This document shows, piece by piece, positions 23,210-36,859 of a DNA stretch of 64,000 nt; position 1 is the stretch's first letter, and each line of letters starts with the position of its first letter. Below the pieces are notes generated by a model. The model worked only from the letters and a program-made list of their open reading frames with translations, was not told where the DNA came from and ran no database searches. Location of the stretch: positions 7,764,643 to 7,828,642 of the forward strand of contig CM064690.1 of NCBI GenBank assembly GCA_032717465.1. Direction: 5' to 3'. The DNA is from Coenobita brevimanus. Lineage: Eukaryota; Arthropoda; Malacostraca; Decapoda; Coenobitidae. Position numbers and translations under genes: made by a program.

Positions 23210-24116
23210 ATGGTTACCATAGTTACCTTCCTTTTTCGGAGCTTGGACCGAGTTACGCTCGCTAGGTGGGTAACAGAGATATTGAAAGTTCCCAATTAGA
23301 TGGAAGTTTATGCATTAACCGATGGTAATGATATAGTTCCAGATTACTGTACTTTAAAAGAAAAAAATCCATCTTCCAAAAGCCTCTTGTTCATGACCAT
23401 GTCGGGTTTGAGAAATTGCACTGTACTGTTGAAGTGGTTTGGTGAAAAAATTCATCTGGATATTAACATGGTCTTCATTTTTAATACATGTATTATAATT
23501 ATTCTACTTCCAGACTTTTTTTTTTCCTTCTTTCACCACAGACCAGGCAATTTGTATGGAAGGTGATATTGTCTGGAGTTGTTTTCAAATCCCATTTGTA
23601 TGAGTCATAAATATATAGAGATGACTCTAGCCCCCCCCCCTTTTTTTTTTTTTAATGATGAACTCGTGTCCATGAGGAGTAACTTATCAGGGATACTTTT
23701 TAGTTTTTAGTTTCAGAGGTAAGTCCTTTTGATTTGGTTGTAAAGTGTTTGGTAGCAGTATAAGTGAAGACAAACTTTTTCCGCATGCATGTAATATGAC
23801 AGACTAATCATAGGAAAGCTTTCTGAGCTAAATAAAATCACTTAGTTGGTGTCAAAAACTAAATCACCATACTGAAAGTGATAATGCTGAAAGCCTGAAA
23901 GAAAGTTCTTGGGTGATTTTTTTTTTTTTTCCAGAAACCAAAGGTGCACTTAGTAAATATCAGTTTTGATAAAGGAAGTCATTGCTTGACATAATTTACC
24001 AGATTTTATTCTGTTGCTCTTACATAACCCACAAGGACAGATTTGGGGAGAAGGGGCATGGGGAACGAACCCTCGCAAATTTTCAGCAGACCATTCATTA
24101 CTTAAAAGAACTACAG

Positions 24117-24119
<3 letters not shown>

Positions 24120-24166
<47 letters not shown>
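24120..24166. repeat. (TA)n microsatellite at the 5' junction of a LINE
   Basis: About 23 TA units directly before the truncated 5' end of the LINE at 24169. Confidence 0.97.
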
Positions 24167-24168
<2 letters not shown>

Positions 24169-24171
<3 letters not shown>

Positions 24172-25960
24172 GTTGACAAGCTGAATGAGGAGTTTGACTG
24201 GGACAGGGAAGGTTTGGAGCCAGCAGATCCAGTGTCTGGCCCTTGGCCTTTGATTGATACTGCTACTGTGAGTGAGGCAATAGGCAGGATGAGGGTGGGG
24301 AAGGCAGCAGGTGTGTCTGGGTTGACTGCCGAAATGTTGAAGGCCTCAGGCGATATAGGGGTGAATTTAGTCACTGACCTGATAAATAGGATTATTTATG
24401 AGTGTGTTGTCCCAGATGATTGGCTGAAGAGTGTAATTGTAAATGTGTATAAAGGGAAGGGTGATGCCCTGGAAAGAGGAAATTATAGAGGTATAAAGCT
24501 TTTAGATCAGATAATGAAGGTAATGAAGAGAGTTTTAGAAGGTATGATTAGAGAAAGAGTGAATATTGATGAGATGCAGTTTGGGTTTATGCCAGGTAGG
24601 GGAACCACTGATGCCATATTCATTGTTCGACAGCTTCAGGAAAAATATATTGGTAGGAGAAGGGATCTTTATTTTGTTTTTGTTGATTTGGAAAAGGCCT
24701 TTGACAGAGTCCCTAGAGAAGTGGTGAAGTGGGCAATGAGAAAGCTTGGCTTGGAGGAGTGGCTGGTTAGGGTGGTTATGGCCATGTATGTGGGTGCTCA
24801 CACCCAGGTGAGAGTGAATGGAGATTTGAGTGATGAGTTTTCCGTGAATGTTGGTGTGGATCAGGGGTCAGTCTTGAGTCCCATGTTGTTTATCATGGTA
24901 CTTGAAGCCCTTTCACGTGACTTTAGAAACGGACTCCCGTGGGAGTTGTTGTATGCTGATGATTTGGTGTTGATTGCAGAGAATGAAAGGGAGGCGGAGG
25001 AAAGGTTTAGGAAGTGGAGAGATGGTATGGGGCAAAAGGGTTTAAGGGTAAATGCAGATAAAACAAAAGTGATGATACCTAGGGTTGGTGGCGGTACTGT
25101 CAAAGACGAGGGAGAGTGGCCATGTGCAGTTTGCCACAAGGGCGTGGGAAGTAATTCCATCTAGTGCGGTGTGTGTGATAAATGAGTGCATAAGAGATGT
25201 AGTGGTATCAGAGGTAGACTGCGAGATAATGCTGAGTTTATGTGTATGGCGTGCCGGGGTGAGCAGGTGGAGATTGTCAGATGTGAAAGGATTGAACTTG
25301 CTGGTGAATCTCTTGAGTGTGTGGAAGAGTTTTGTTATTTGGGAGACATGTTGTGTGCTGGAGGTGGGGCTGGAGCTAGCTCTGTGGCTAGGGTGAGAAG
25401 TGGTTGGAAGAAGTTCAGGGAGCTCTTGCCTCTCCTGACATTGAGAGGGCTCTCCCTACGTGCTAAGGGTTTTTTGTATGCAGCATGTGTTAGGAGTGTA
25501 ATGCTGTATGGCAGTGAGACCTGGGCAGTGAAGGAGGAAGATATTCGCCGGCTCAGACGTACAGAAATGACAATGATTAGGTGGATGTGCAGTGCGTCCC
25601 TGCGTCCAAGGCCTGGAGGGGCTGGGTTTACAATGGAAGAGTTGAGAGGTAGGATGGGACTGGAGTGTATCGGTGTTGTGATGAGGAGAGGTAGATTGGG
25701 GCGGTTTGGACATGTGGAGAGGATGGGGGATGATGATTGGGTGAGGAAGGTGAGTAGTGTTAATATTGGGGGTGGGGTTATGAGGGGTAGACCGAGAAAG
25801 ACATGGGACGAGGTCATTAAGTGTGACCTTAGGGTTAAGGGACTGAACAGGGAGGCTGCAATGGATCGTGCAGCGTGGAGAGCCGCCATTAGGTGACCAA
25901 GGCCGACACATGCAAGCATGTTGGAGCCTTTAAAAACGAAACGAAACGAAACGAAGCATA
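24169..25960 (+). pseudogene. RTE-like LINE ORF: reverse transcriptase plus PHD-like finger, two nonsense codons
   Basis: One frame runs from the (TA)n boundary to 25896 with only two in-frame stops, TAG at 25162-25164 and TGA at 25183-25185. RT motifs are intact: NYRGIKLL, FGFMPGRGTTDAIF, FVFVDLEKAFDRVPREV, a QGSVLSPMLF box, LLYADDLVLI (catalytic YADD) and KGLRVNADKTKVM. After the RT comes a Cys/His cluster (CAVC, then CGVC, VHKRC and CMAC; C4-H-C3 spacing) like a PHD finger. A typical LINE C-terminus follows (YGSETWAVKEED, then RMGDDDW and GRPRKTWDEV). The 3' end is a short (AACGA)n tail at about 25930-25955. The endonuclease is missing through 5' truncation. RTE affinity is inferred from the motifs and the simple-repeat tail. 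Confidence 0.9.
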
Positions 25961-26085
25961 AGTGCTGGCTAGGTGGTAATGGAAAATTCCGGATAGTTCG
26001 CTCATATCCCCCCCCCCTTTTTTTTTTATTATAATTTTTGCCTATCCACCATCGGGCCGAAGCTTCTGGTGATTAAGGTCTAATG
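25961..26085. other. LINE flank with C/T homopolymers
   Basis: Short spacer with C9T9-type runs near 26009-26030. Confidence 0.6.
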
Positions 26086-26660
26086 TTAAGAATTCTGTAA
26101 CCAACTTTGACACTCGAGGGAAGTATGACCCTGCCAAAAGTTAAGACAACAGTAGCAGTCTTCTGCCTTATGTCTTCCGAAAACTCGGTATCTGGCACCA
26201 GGTATATTTTGTTCAGTAAGTTCACGTACAACATCGTCCTCTTCCATAACCATGAGGTCCCTGCAGGTTATAACTCCCTTGCAGGAATTCATGGAATGGG
26301 GATCCTTGGCTCATCATAGCAATGAAACTTATGTATCTTTAGCAAACCTTAACATGGGTTGAATTTATTGTCTTAATAAGATCCCCACAAGCAAGGTTTG
26401 TAACCTGTTCAACTACACCAGAGCAGCCTTCAATTGCCTTCTTGACAAGAAAAGGATTGAGATTAGCCAAGGACGTAGAACCAACAGCACAACACTCTAC
26501 TGTACAAAGGTCGCATTACGTACAGGAATGGCTAGCGGGGAACGAGTCTGGGGGCGGTCAGTCTGGGGGCAGTCAATTCGTGAGACAGAAGGGGGTCTGT
26601 CAGGACCACCTGCCCCACTGTTAAAGCAGGGAGGAGGCCGCAGGGGCGTCCGCCATAGCA
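26086..26660 (-). pseudogene. LINE ORF1 (gag-like) fragment, minus strand
   Basis: Minus-strand translation gives a Pro-rich segment (PQTDRPQTRSP, about 26540-26590), then LNPFLVKKAIEGCSGVVEQV and GDLIKTIN (about 26370-26470). After a frame change comes SCKGVITCRDLMVMEEDDVV (about 26220-26290). The order NPF-KKA-SGDLxV ... SSKGVIxCRDLxxxxEEEI is characteristic of the RNA-binding ORF1 protein of Jockey/I-type LINEs. The CCHC knuckles that should follow are not readable. At least one stop and one frameshift are present. Confidence 0.7.
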
Positions 26661-28040
<1,380 letters not shown>

Positions 28041-28046
<6 letters not shown>

Positions 28047-28430
28047 TAGCCGATTGAGTATCCACTGCAGGACCGGCCTATCCCGACCGAAGTCGGGACG
28101 ATACAGCCAATGTACCTCTACCAAGTGGCTTAGGCTGTCTGGTAGAGATTGTATGTAGGGTGAGAAGTGCTTGTAAGTGTAACTGTAGTGTTGGAGTGGC
28201 TTTGGATGTGTGTGTAGTCTGTGAATCTAGTGTAATTGGCCCGCGCAAGCTGACTGGGAGCAAGCATACTTTACAGTAAGTGACACTGGTTCAACCACAG
28301 CACCCCTTGTGTCCGCCAATACAGTACGTGGCCAGGTGAACACTCCCAAAGTTTATTATCCAGGCGGGGTGCGAACCCTGGTTCACCCGTGTACAAAACA
28401 CACACTCTACCATTGTACCACAGGGGCTCC
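28041..28430 (-). mobile_element. tRNA-derived SINE, copy 1
   Basis: On the minus strand the element starts at 28430 with GGAGCCCCTGTGGTACAATG. Box A-like TGGTACAATGGTAGAG and box B GGTTCGCACCC identify the RNA polymerase III head. A family-specific body follows (AACACTACAGTTACACTTAC, then CAGTCGGGATAGGCC-like sequence). The copy is flanked on both sides by (TA)n (27985-28040 and 28431-28510). It shares its full length with 44864-45264 and 47399-47774. Confidence 0.88.
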
Positions 28431-28445
28431 ATATATATATATACA

Positions 28446-28510
<65 letters not shown>
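28431..28510. repeat. (TA)n microsatellite
   Basis: About 38 TA units with one CAG interruption, abutting the SINE head. Confidence 0.97.
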
Positions 28511-28511
<1 letters not shown>

Positions 28512-28529
28512 TAGGGGCAGGATCGCACT

Positions 28530-31500
28530 GCTACCTGGCGCATCCCCGGGTGGCAGATAGGGGAAGGACTTGTAGATATACGAAGTACTCTTAGACAGTG
28601 TGGACCATGGGACCCCCTACAGATATATAGAGCTCCACCGAATAAAACGAATAAGGTGGCACAAAATTTACATCTCACCAGAAACTATATAGCAGGGAGG
28701 TGAGATTATTTGTCACAATCCCCCCAACCAAACATGAGTTCTATTGCAAATGATTTGACGGGCGTTCCTGTTGGATCATCATCTACTAAAGGTCCAACTG
28801 CATTGCCTCCTGTGCATACGGGCAGGGTGCCACCGCAAATGAGTGATACTATACAATCTGAAATCCATGAAGATCTATGCATACAATGTAAGAAGCCTCA
28901 CAGAAGATTACAAGCTTGATAACTTAATGGCCGAACTGGAAAACATTAATTGGGATGTTGCTGGTTTGAGTGAGACCCACAGAAAAGAAGAAAAAGTAAT
29001 TCAGCTCGAAGACAGTAACCACCTATTTTACTACAGAGAAAGGCAAAATGAAAGAGTTTGTGGTGTAGGATTTCTAATTAACAGATATCTTGCAGAGAAC
29101 ATTGTTAAATTCAGCAGTGTATCTGACAGAGCAGCATTGGTGGTAATTAGACTGTGCAAAAAAATATTCCCCTGAGAGTAGTACAGGTATATGCACCAAC
29201 TTCTCAAAGCTCAGATGAAGAAATTGAAACATTCTATGACAACATCTCCCAGATTATGGAAGAAGATGATACCGCATATAATATACAGTACTCATAGGAG
29301 ACTTCAATGCAAAAGTTGGAGAATCAAAAAATGGAGAAGCATGTATGGGAAAATTTGGAGTGGGAGAAAGGAACGAAAGAAGAGAAATGGTGGTAAACTC
29401 TGCTGAAATGTATAACATGAGAATAATGAACACATTCTTTCACAAAAGAACAGGGAGAAAGTGGACCTAGAAGAGCGCAATGGAGAAACAAAGAATGAAA
29501 TCGACTTCATTATAGCAGATAAAAATAACACGATCACAAATGTCACAGTTATCAACATAGTAAATATCGGAAGTGACCATAAAATGGTGGGTTGCACAGC
29601 CAGATTCAGTTTCAGAAATGAATAAAAGAAGTTGGTTAAAGATGAAAAGATATGCCCAATAAAACTAAATGAAAACAAAGCAGTCTTTTTTAGTTGGAAA
29701 TAAGGAACAGATTTCAGGGTCTAGGTAATGCTGAGTGTGACACTAATCAGCTGAATGAAGACTAACAAAAGTGCTAGAAGTATCAGTGGAGGTGTTAGGA
29801 TAACCTAATACAACCACAGCCAAGAAGCATTCAGAAAAGACACTCGAGCTTATGAAAAAAAAGAAAGAAAGAAAGAAAGGAAATGAACGTAATAACAAAG
29901 ATGAAATAGAACGAGCGGAATTAAATAAGCTTATAAACAAAAGACAAAGGGAAGAAAAGTGAAAGAGAAACATGGATCAGATCAAAGAAACCGTCAAAAA
30001 CGGAAAAAGTCTGAAACAGGTCAGAAGTAAAATGGCACTAGGAAAGCAACAAATTACATCACTGAAAGACAAAAATGGTGAAGTCAATAAATGCAGAGAT
30101 AAGATGGTGAAGAGAGTTGAAGAATTTTACAAAGAACTGTATGCATCAAAGACCGTAGTATCAAAAGCTAACTTTTCAGTTGACACAAATAAAATACCTG
30201 AGGTAACACCAGACGAAGTAAATGTTTCTCTTAAAAATGTGAAAAGAGGGAAGGCTCCGGGAGAAGATGGAATAGTAGCAGATTTACTGTTGGATGCTGG
30301 AACTGCAGTACAAAATAGGCTTGCTCACTTATTTACTCAATGTATAAAAAAGAAGAAAATTCCCAAAATATGGTGTAATGCAATAGTTGTTTTACTTTAC
30401 AAAAAAGGTGACTCAAAAAATCTTAGTAACTATCGACCCGTTAGCTTAATATTAGTCACTTACAAACTCTTCACGAAAGTCCTTACGAACAGAATAACTA
30501 CAAATTTGGACAAAAACCAACCCCGTGAACAGGCAGGATTCCAAAGCGGGTACTCGACTACTGGTCATCTACACAAAACGAATCAGCTAATTGAGAAAAT
30601 TACGAAGTATAATAAACCATTGAGCCTAGGTTTTGTTGATTACGAAAAGGCTTTCGACTCAGTAGAGCACATAGCAATTATAAGTTCATTGTGAGAACAA
30701 GGAGTGAATGAGAACGTTGTAAAACTGCTCAGAAACATATATAAAGAGGGAATTGCTACAGTTAAATTACATAAGGACTTAGAAAAAATTAAGACTGAGA
30801 AGGGCGTGCGTCAGGGAGATGCAGTTTCACCAAAATTATTTACAACATGCCTAGAAAGTATTTTCAGAAAGCTAGACTGGGAAAACAAAGGAGTGAACAT
30901 AGATGTAGAGAAGCTAAACCATTTAAGATTTGCAGGTGACATTGCCTTAATCTAAGAAACAGCAGAGAAATTGCAAGAAATGTTAAGTGACCTGAACTGA
31001 GAAAGTTTCAAAGTAGGGCTAAAGATGAACCGGAGTAAAACTAATGTTCTATCCACAAACACCAAAGAGCGTCATCCGAATAAGCGGAGAAATTCGTTAA
31101 GACGTCGAGGAGTACAATTACCTGGGACAAATACTAATATAAACGAAAGATAATGATAGCGAAACAAAAAAACGCATTACAATTGGATGGAAAGCTTTCG
31201 GTAAACATAGAGACATTATGAAAAGTAGCTTGCCAGTTTGTATGAAACGAAAAGTATATAACGAATGTATAATTCCAGCTATGACGTATGGTTGTGAGAC
31301 CTGGAAACTGACAAAATCGATGGAAAATAAATTAATTCGTTCTCAGAGAGCAATGGAAACGTCAGTGTTGGGAATATCTTTAAAAGACAGGAAAAGATCA
31401 ACTTGAGTGAGAGACCAGACTAAAGTCAAAGATAATATAGAAGTTATAAAGGAACAGAAATGGAGGTGAGCAGGCCATGTAGCAAAAATAAGAGATAACC

Positions 31501-31672
31501 GATGGAGCAAGAGGTTGACTGGCTGGACGCCAAGAGATTGTAAGCGTAGCAAAAAAAGGCCAGACAGGAGGTGGAGAGATGAGACTGAGAAATTTGCAGG
31601 GAAAAGGTGGCAAAGATTGGCTCAGTCAAGGCTGTAATGGCTGATAGTATCTACCTATCTATCTATCTATAT
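28530..31672 (+). pseudogene. RTE-type LINE, endonuclease and reverse transcriptase, near full length but decayed
   Basis: Endonuclease motifs are spread over 28860-29595 with frameshifts: YNVRSLTED, GLSETH, QVYAPTS, LIGDFNAKVG and IGSDHKMV. RT motifs lie in one frame from 29972 to about 31000, with stops at 30692 and 30953: APGEDGIVADLLL, NYRPVSLI, EQAGFQSGYSTTGHL, LGFVDYEKAFDSVEH and GVRQGDAVSPKLF. The catalytic box reads RFAGDIALI instead of FADD, so an essential Asp is lost. The C-terminus (YGCETWKLTK, then LGISLKDRKRST) ends before a (CTAT)n tail at 31652-31672. The 5' end probably lies near 28530. The motif set resembles RTE elements of arthropods. Confidence 0.88.
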
Positions 31673-31689
31673 GTCTATTCTATATACCT

Positions 31690-34140
31690 AGGCTGCTTCC
31701 CCCAGATCATATGAGTGTGGTATGCTAGATCAAGCTGAGAAGACTGAGGTGGGCCAAGAGAGAGAGAGGAATAGACATGGAGAAAGACTGAAAGTCGAGT
31801 AGCTGAGAGTCAAAGAAATGGCAGATGAATAAAGGGCCAAAGTGGAGGAGGAGTCAGAATTAGTGAATCGGAATGAAATGAATCTGGACAGTTTGTAGAA
31901 TGCCCATAGGGACTGTTTAGTAAGGAATACTAAAGTGGTGTGTGGTGTGGCAAGAGTAACAACAAAGAAGAAAGATACGGCATGGTGGGATGGAGAGATT
32001 AAGAAAGCAATGGATGAAAAAGGAAGAAGTAGCTAGAGTGGATACAAGACAGGGGTTCAGTTGAAATAAGATCTGAATATAATGAGAGCAAGAAGCACGT
32101 AAAGAAACTAGTGAAGAGGAAGAAGAAGGAGGTAAATGATGATCTAGGAAGAAAAGTGAATGCAAATTACACAGAAAATTGGAAGTTATTCTGGAAAGAG
32201 GTGCTGAAATGTACAAGTGACAGTGGAGAGAAGTGTGAAAGTGTGAAGGATGTAAGTAGTAGATTATTAACCCATGAGGATGAAGTAATGACCAGATGGA
32301 AAGAAAATTTTGGAAGTCTGATGAATGGGAATAGAGAGAGCAAAGCTACTGTTAACATAACTGGTTTGGGGGGTGTACAGAGAAGGAATGCAGTGTCAGG
32401 AAACGTGACACTCGCAAAGGTGAAGAACGCTGTGAAGCGATGAAAAATGGGAATGCAGCTGGGGTTGATGAGGTGTATGTAGAGATGATTAAGTGCAGCA
32501 GAGAGAGCGGAATGAAGTGCTTGTTGGAGATATGTAAGAAGGCATGGATGAGTGAAACTGTGCCAGTAGATTGGAAAAAGACAGTGATTGCACCCGAGTA
32601 CAAAAATAAAGTTGAGCGAAGTGAGTGCAAGAATTATTGTGGCATAAGTCTGTTTAACGTTTTAAGAAAGGTATATGGAAGAATTATTATAAAGGAAGTA
32701 AGAGAGATATCAGAAGTCCCAGTGAGTGACGAACAGAGTGACTTTAAGAGTGCCAGACGATGTGTGGATCAAATATTTGCAGTGAGACAGATAGTGGAGA
32801 AGGCTTGCAGGAAGGACTATAATGTGTTTATGGCATTAATGGATCTGGAAAAAGCATATGACTAAGTAGACAGAGAAGGATTGTGGAAGGTTTTGGGTAT
32901 GTATGTTGTAGTTGGTAAGCTGCTCTGTGCCTTCAAGATTTTTATGATGGCAGTGAAGCATGCGCAAGGGTAAATGGGCATCTAAGTGAATGGTTCACGA
33001 TCAGTGTAGGCGTGCAACAAGGTTGTGTGATGTCCCCATGGTTGTTCAGTATATGGATGGGATGTTGAGAGAAGTAAAAACACGAGTAATGCTGAGAGGG
33101 ATGGCGTTGGTAATGAATGGTGATGGATGGGATATCTCAAATTTGTTGTATGCTGATCATGCAGTGCTACTTATAAATACCGGACAAGAGTTTTGTAGAC
33201 TAGTGTAGAGTTTTGTAAATGTCTGTGGGAGTCGTGCCCTGAAAGTAAATGTAGAGAAGAGTAAAGTGATGGTTACTGAGAGAGAAGGTGACTCCCAGTG
33301 TGATGTTACAGTGAATAGAGAGAGACTGGAACTGATGAGAGAGTTCATATACCTGGGTACAGTGATAGAAAAGAGAAATGTGCAAAAGACGTGGAAAGTA
33401 GAGTGGCACAAGGAAGGAAAGTACTTGGTGCTATGAAGGCCATGACAAGAAATAGAGGCTTGAGTGTTGCAGCTGCGCAAGATTTACATGAAGGAGTGTT
33501 AGTGCCAGCTTTTATGTACGGATGTGAGACTATGGTCTGGTATGAAAATGAAAAGTCAAGAGTAAAAGCAGTGGAGATGTGACTGCCGAGGAATGTATGT
33601 GGAGTACAGAAAGCGGATAGGATACGGAATAAGGTGATTCGGGAAAGATGCGGAGTGGGTAAATCTGTGGACACTAGAATCGAAGAGAATGTACTGAGAT
33701 GGTGTTGTCATGTGGAGAGACTGGATGACAGTAGTGGTGAAAAAGGTATATCTGAGCAAATTTTAAGGAGGGAGGAGTCGAAGAAGGTCAAGAAGAAGTT
33801 GGAGGGATATGGTGGATGAGTGTGTGAGGAAAAGAGGTATGGAAGTTGATAAGGCTAAGGGATTTTGTGTGGAGAAGTTCATGACCAGGGATTGGCATCC
33901 CTTTTTAACATGACAACGTTCGGATTGGCTCTATCAAATAAGTATATGTGAAGCTATAGAACCTGGTGAAATTTTCTTGGCTTATCAGATGGAGCCAGGA
34001 TTCCTTAGACTTGAATGATGAGTGAATGGACGCATGGCCCACTGAATTGGACAAGCATTGGTTGTCTGGTCATTGCTGCTCCTCACCCTGCCCTAGGGTG
34101 GGAAAGGAGTTCCAGATGATGATGATAATGATAATGACAA
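31690..34140 (+). pseudogene. degraded LINE (family C), RT with YADH
   Basis: Broken plus-strand frames read through a LINE RT: ENWKLFWKEV, KNGNAAGVDEVYVEMIK (about 32440), CGISLFNVLRKVYGRII, ARRCVDQIFAVRQIVEKA, FMALMDLEKAYD (ending in a stop near 32862), a QGCVMSPWLF box, LLYADHAVLLI (second catalytic Asp changed to His) and LKVNVEKSKVMV. The C-terminal part has YGCETMVWYENEKSRVKAVEM and NVLRWCCHVERL. The 3' UTR near 34000-34060 (GCTTGAATGATGAGTGAATG, then GGCCCACTGAATTGG) ends in a (GAT)n-like tail at about 34113-34140. Confidence 0.85.
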
Positions 34141-34289
34141 TATTTTACTTGTCAAAGCAAAAGTATCATGAGGTGTAAGCATTCAAGGAAAAGTACAAAA
34201 GTGTCTTATTCACACAGTACTCAAGTACTGAAAATAAAGAGTAACCAATAACTTCTCAGGCAACTTCAAGCTATACATTAATTAATTAT

Positions 34290-34667
34290 TATTTGGTGTC
34301 AGAAATGCGGCATTGTAAGAAGTGAGGAATGCAGTGTTGTGGCAGAAAAATAGGAAGGCATCAGGTGTATACTATATAGAGATGATTAAGAGTAAAATGA
34401 GAGCATTGAAATGTTAGCTGGAAATATATAAGAAAGATTGGATAGCTGCCATTGTACCAATAGAGTGGAAGAAGGCTGTGATTATGCTTGGTGCAGAAAC
34501 AAACGTGACTGAAATAAAATGAAAAATATCGCACTGTGCGGTTACAGAGGGTTGTATGAAAGGTATCTGAAATGATATTGGTAAAGTGGGTAAAAAATGC
34601 ACCGGAATATCTGGTGCGTTATCAACAGGGTGGCTTTAGGAGTGGTAGGGGATGTGCGGAACGTATA

Positions 34668-34704
<37 letters not shown>

Positions 34705-34884
34705 GGAAAAAGCTGTGAAAAACATTGCAAGATATTTACGATATTAACGAATCATGTGAATGCTAAGAGGTCTGATGATAAAGATGAAACTTGTGTTAAG
34801 GTAGGTGAGCATTAAGTGAATGGTTTGAGGTCCTTGTTGGAGTGAGACAAGATTTTTTATTTCATCATGGCTATTTAATGTACT

Positions 34885-34959
<75 letters not shown>

Positions 34960-35970
34960 AGAGTGACAAAAATGGTTATGGATGGTAGATGAGAGAATAA
35001 TTCAGATCTGATGTACTGTAAGCAGATGAGTGCTGCTTGCCGGACTGTTGCAGATTTGCTGATGTTTGTAAGCGTCTTGCTTTGATAACAACGTTTGATA
35101 AAGGTGATGTCTGTTTAAGGAGAAGCTGCTTCCCAGTATAATGTGATGATGAATGGAGAGAGGCGTAAATTGGCAAGGGAGTTTATTTTTTTCCTTGATG
35201 CAATAATGGAAAAGAGAGGGAAATGAAGAAAGAAAGTGGAGAGTAGAGTAGCAAAGTGGAGAAGTGGCTGGTGCTTTCGAGGGCCTTAATACTAAAGTGA
35301 GGTCTGACTATGGATGGTGCAAGAGAACTACATATAGCTTTTTTAGTGTCCACATTGAAGTATGGGTGTGAGATTTTATTGTGGAAGGAGAACGAAAAGT
35401 CATTAGTATGAGCAGTGGAAATGGAGATATTGAGGAACATACTGTATGTGAAATGCGTAAGTTAGAGTGTACAAGATGTGATTAGCGACAGATGTGGAGT
35501 TAGGAAGTATCTTGGCAGTAGAGCTGAGGAGACTGTGCTGAGATGGTATGGTAGGTTGAGAAAAAATATAACTAGGGTGATGAAACAGGCATCTGTGTGT
35601 GAGTCTGAAGGCGAAAAGAGGCGTGATTGGCCAAGAAGATGGTGGATCATTATGGTAAATTAGTAAATAGGAAAGCGGGTTATAGAGTCAAGGTAAGTGA
35701 ATTGATGAGTGTGAGTGAGTTATCAGATTGAACTTGTCTGATAGTTAATGTGTATCACATCTATTAAAAATGGATGGGGGGGGATCGTCATGCTTGTGAG
35801 GTAGAATGATGATTCCAGGAGCTTGAATGGCAAATGAATGGGTGTGTGGCCCATTTCACTGAAAATACTGTTAATTAGTTTTGCTTCTCTCTTATTCTTC
35901 CCTTTTCTTGCTTTCTGGACCCATCCTTACCCTATTCTTAAAGGGGAAACCAAGGTGCAAATGATGATGT
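34290..35970 (+). pseudogene. more degraded copy of the family C LINE
   Basis: Scattered matches to the 31690-34140 element occur in order: a CGYRG-like box near 34530, then from about 35120 CDDEW, LVSTLKYGCEILLWKENEKS, DVISDRCGVRKYL and ETVLRWYGRL. The same 3' UTR follows (GCTTGAATGGCAAATGAATG, GGCCCATTTCACTG). It ends with ATGATGATG near 35958-35970. An A-run (34671-34702) and a (GT)n tract (34887-34957) interrupt it. Confidence 0.75.
34887..34957. repeat. (GT)n microsatellite
   Basis: About 35 GT units inside the degraded LINE. Confidence 0.97.
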
Positions 35971-36859
35971 TGCAAGAGACACGAGATGGCAATGATCTTG
36001 CAGGTAGGAAGAGTGGCGACCGGTGCCCTAAGAAATGTAAAGAACATGTGTGACTGGTTCAGACATGGAGAACTGACTGATTAGTCACCATCCTTGTTTG
36101 CACTGTTCTGTGCTCTGTCATTGACCAGTGGCCACAGTCAAACTCCATTACTTAATGTAACAAGTACTTTTTTTGTTTATTTATAAATGTACAAGAGTAT
36201 AGGTATTCGAGAACCATACTTACGTAAAAGTAAAAGAAATGTATACTTTTTAAAAAGTCGATACCCACAAAAGTTACTTGAGTACAGTACTCAAGTAAAT
36301 TTACTTAGTTACATTACAACTCTGCTTACTGCATTTGCCTTTCTTATTATCCTCCTGTGATTAAAACAAAGTAAATGAGCATTTCATTTTTTATTTCTTA
36401 AATGCATCAAGGGGCAGTTCTGCCAGGAATCATGCCCTCCCCCTTTTATAAATTGCTGGATCCGGCTTTGACCCAGGTAAATATTACTACTGTATGTTGG
36501 ATTGTAATCAACATAGTAGTTACAAACCAAGGCTAAAGTTGTCATTTTCCTGCAGATCACTATCATCTTGGGGGATAGGGAAAGAGCTGAGGAACATTTG
36601 TATAGCTGCGTGGCTATGCTGGTGCCACCATAAGAAGGCATTCCACGCCAACACTGGGTGACAGCCACATCACTGACAAATGGTCACCTGTTCTTTTATT
36701 GGGTTAAGATATTTCAGCCCAACGCAGGACATTAAGGGCAGTTGGGATTTATTGTGCACATAATACCAATCAGGAGCAAATTGATCACTCTTCCTTTAAA
36801 AGTCTGAGCTGAGTAGCCAAAATCAGAGCTCCTGTACTCCTGGTGCGGTGATAAAGGAC
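35971..36859. other. intron with an unnamed dispersed repeat
   Basis: 36540-36665 (GGGAAAGAGCTGAGGAACAT, then TTGTATAGCTGCGTGG) recurs at 49300-49400 and more weakly at 50060-50130. No coding sequence is seen. Confidence 0.5.

Larger units (their letters stand above)
21966..24119. other. intron, no gene seen
   Basis: AT-rich DNA with (TA)n at 22365-22445, (CT)n at 23152-23207 and the short dispersed block at 23235-23280. No coding similarity is seen. Confidence 0.5.

Noticed and set aside
25335..25919. 194- and 151-codon minus-strand ORFs over the LINE C-terminus
   Set aside because: Antisense shadows of the plus-strand LINE frame, which has clear RT-family motifs.
28360..28430. tRNA gene on the minus strand (also at 44864-44935 and 47700-47774)
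   Set aside because: Box A and box B are present, but the acceptor stem does not close and all three copies continue into the same 300-bp non-tRNA body, as in a SINE.
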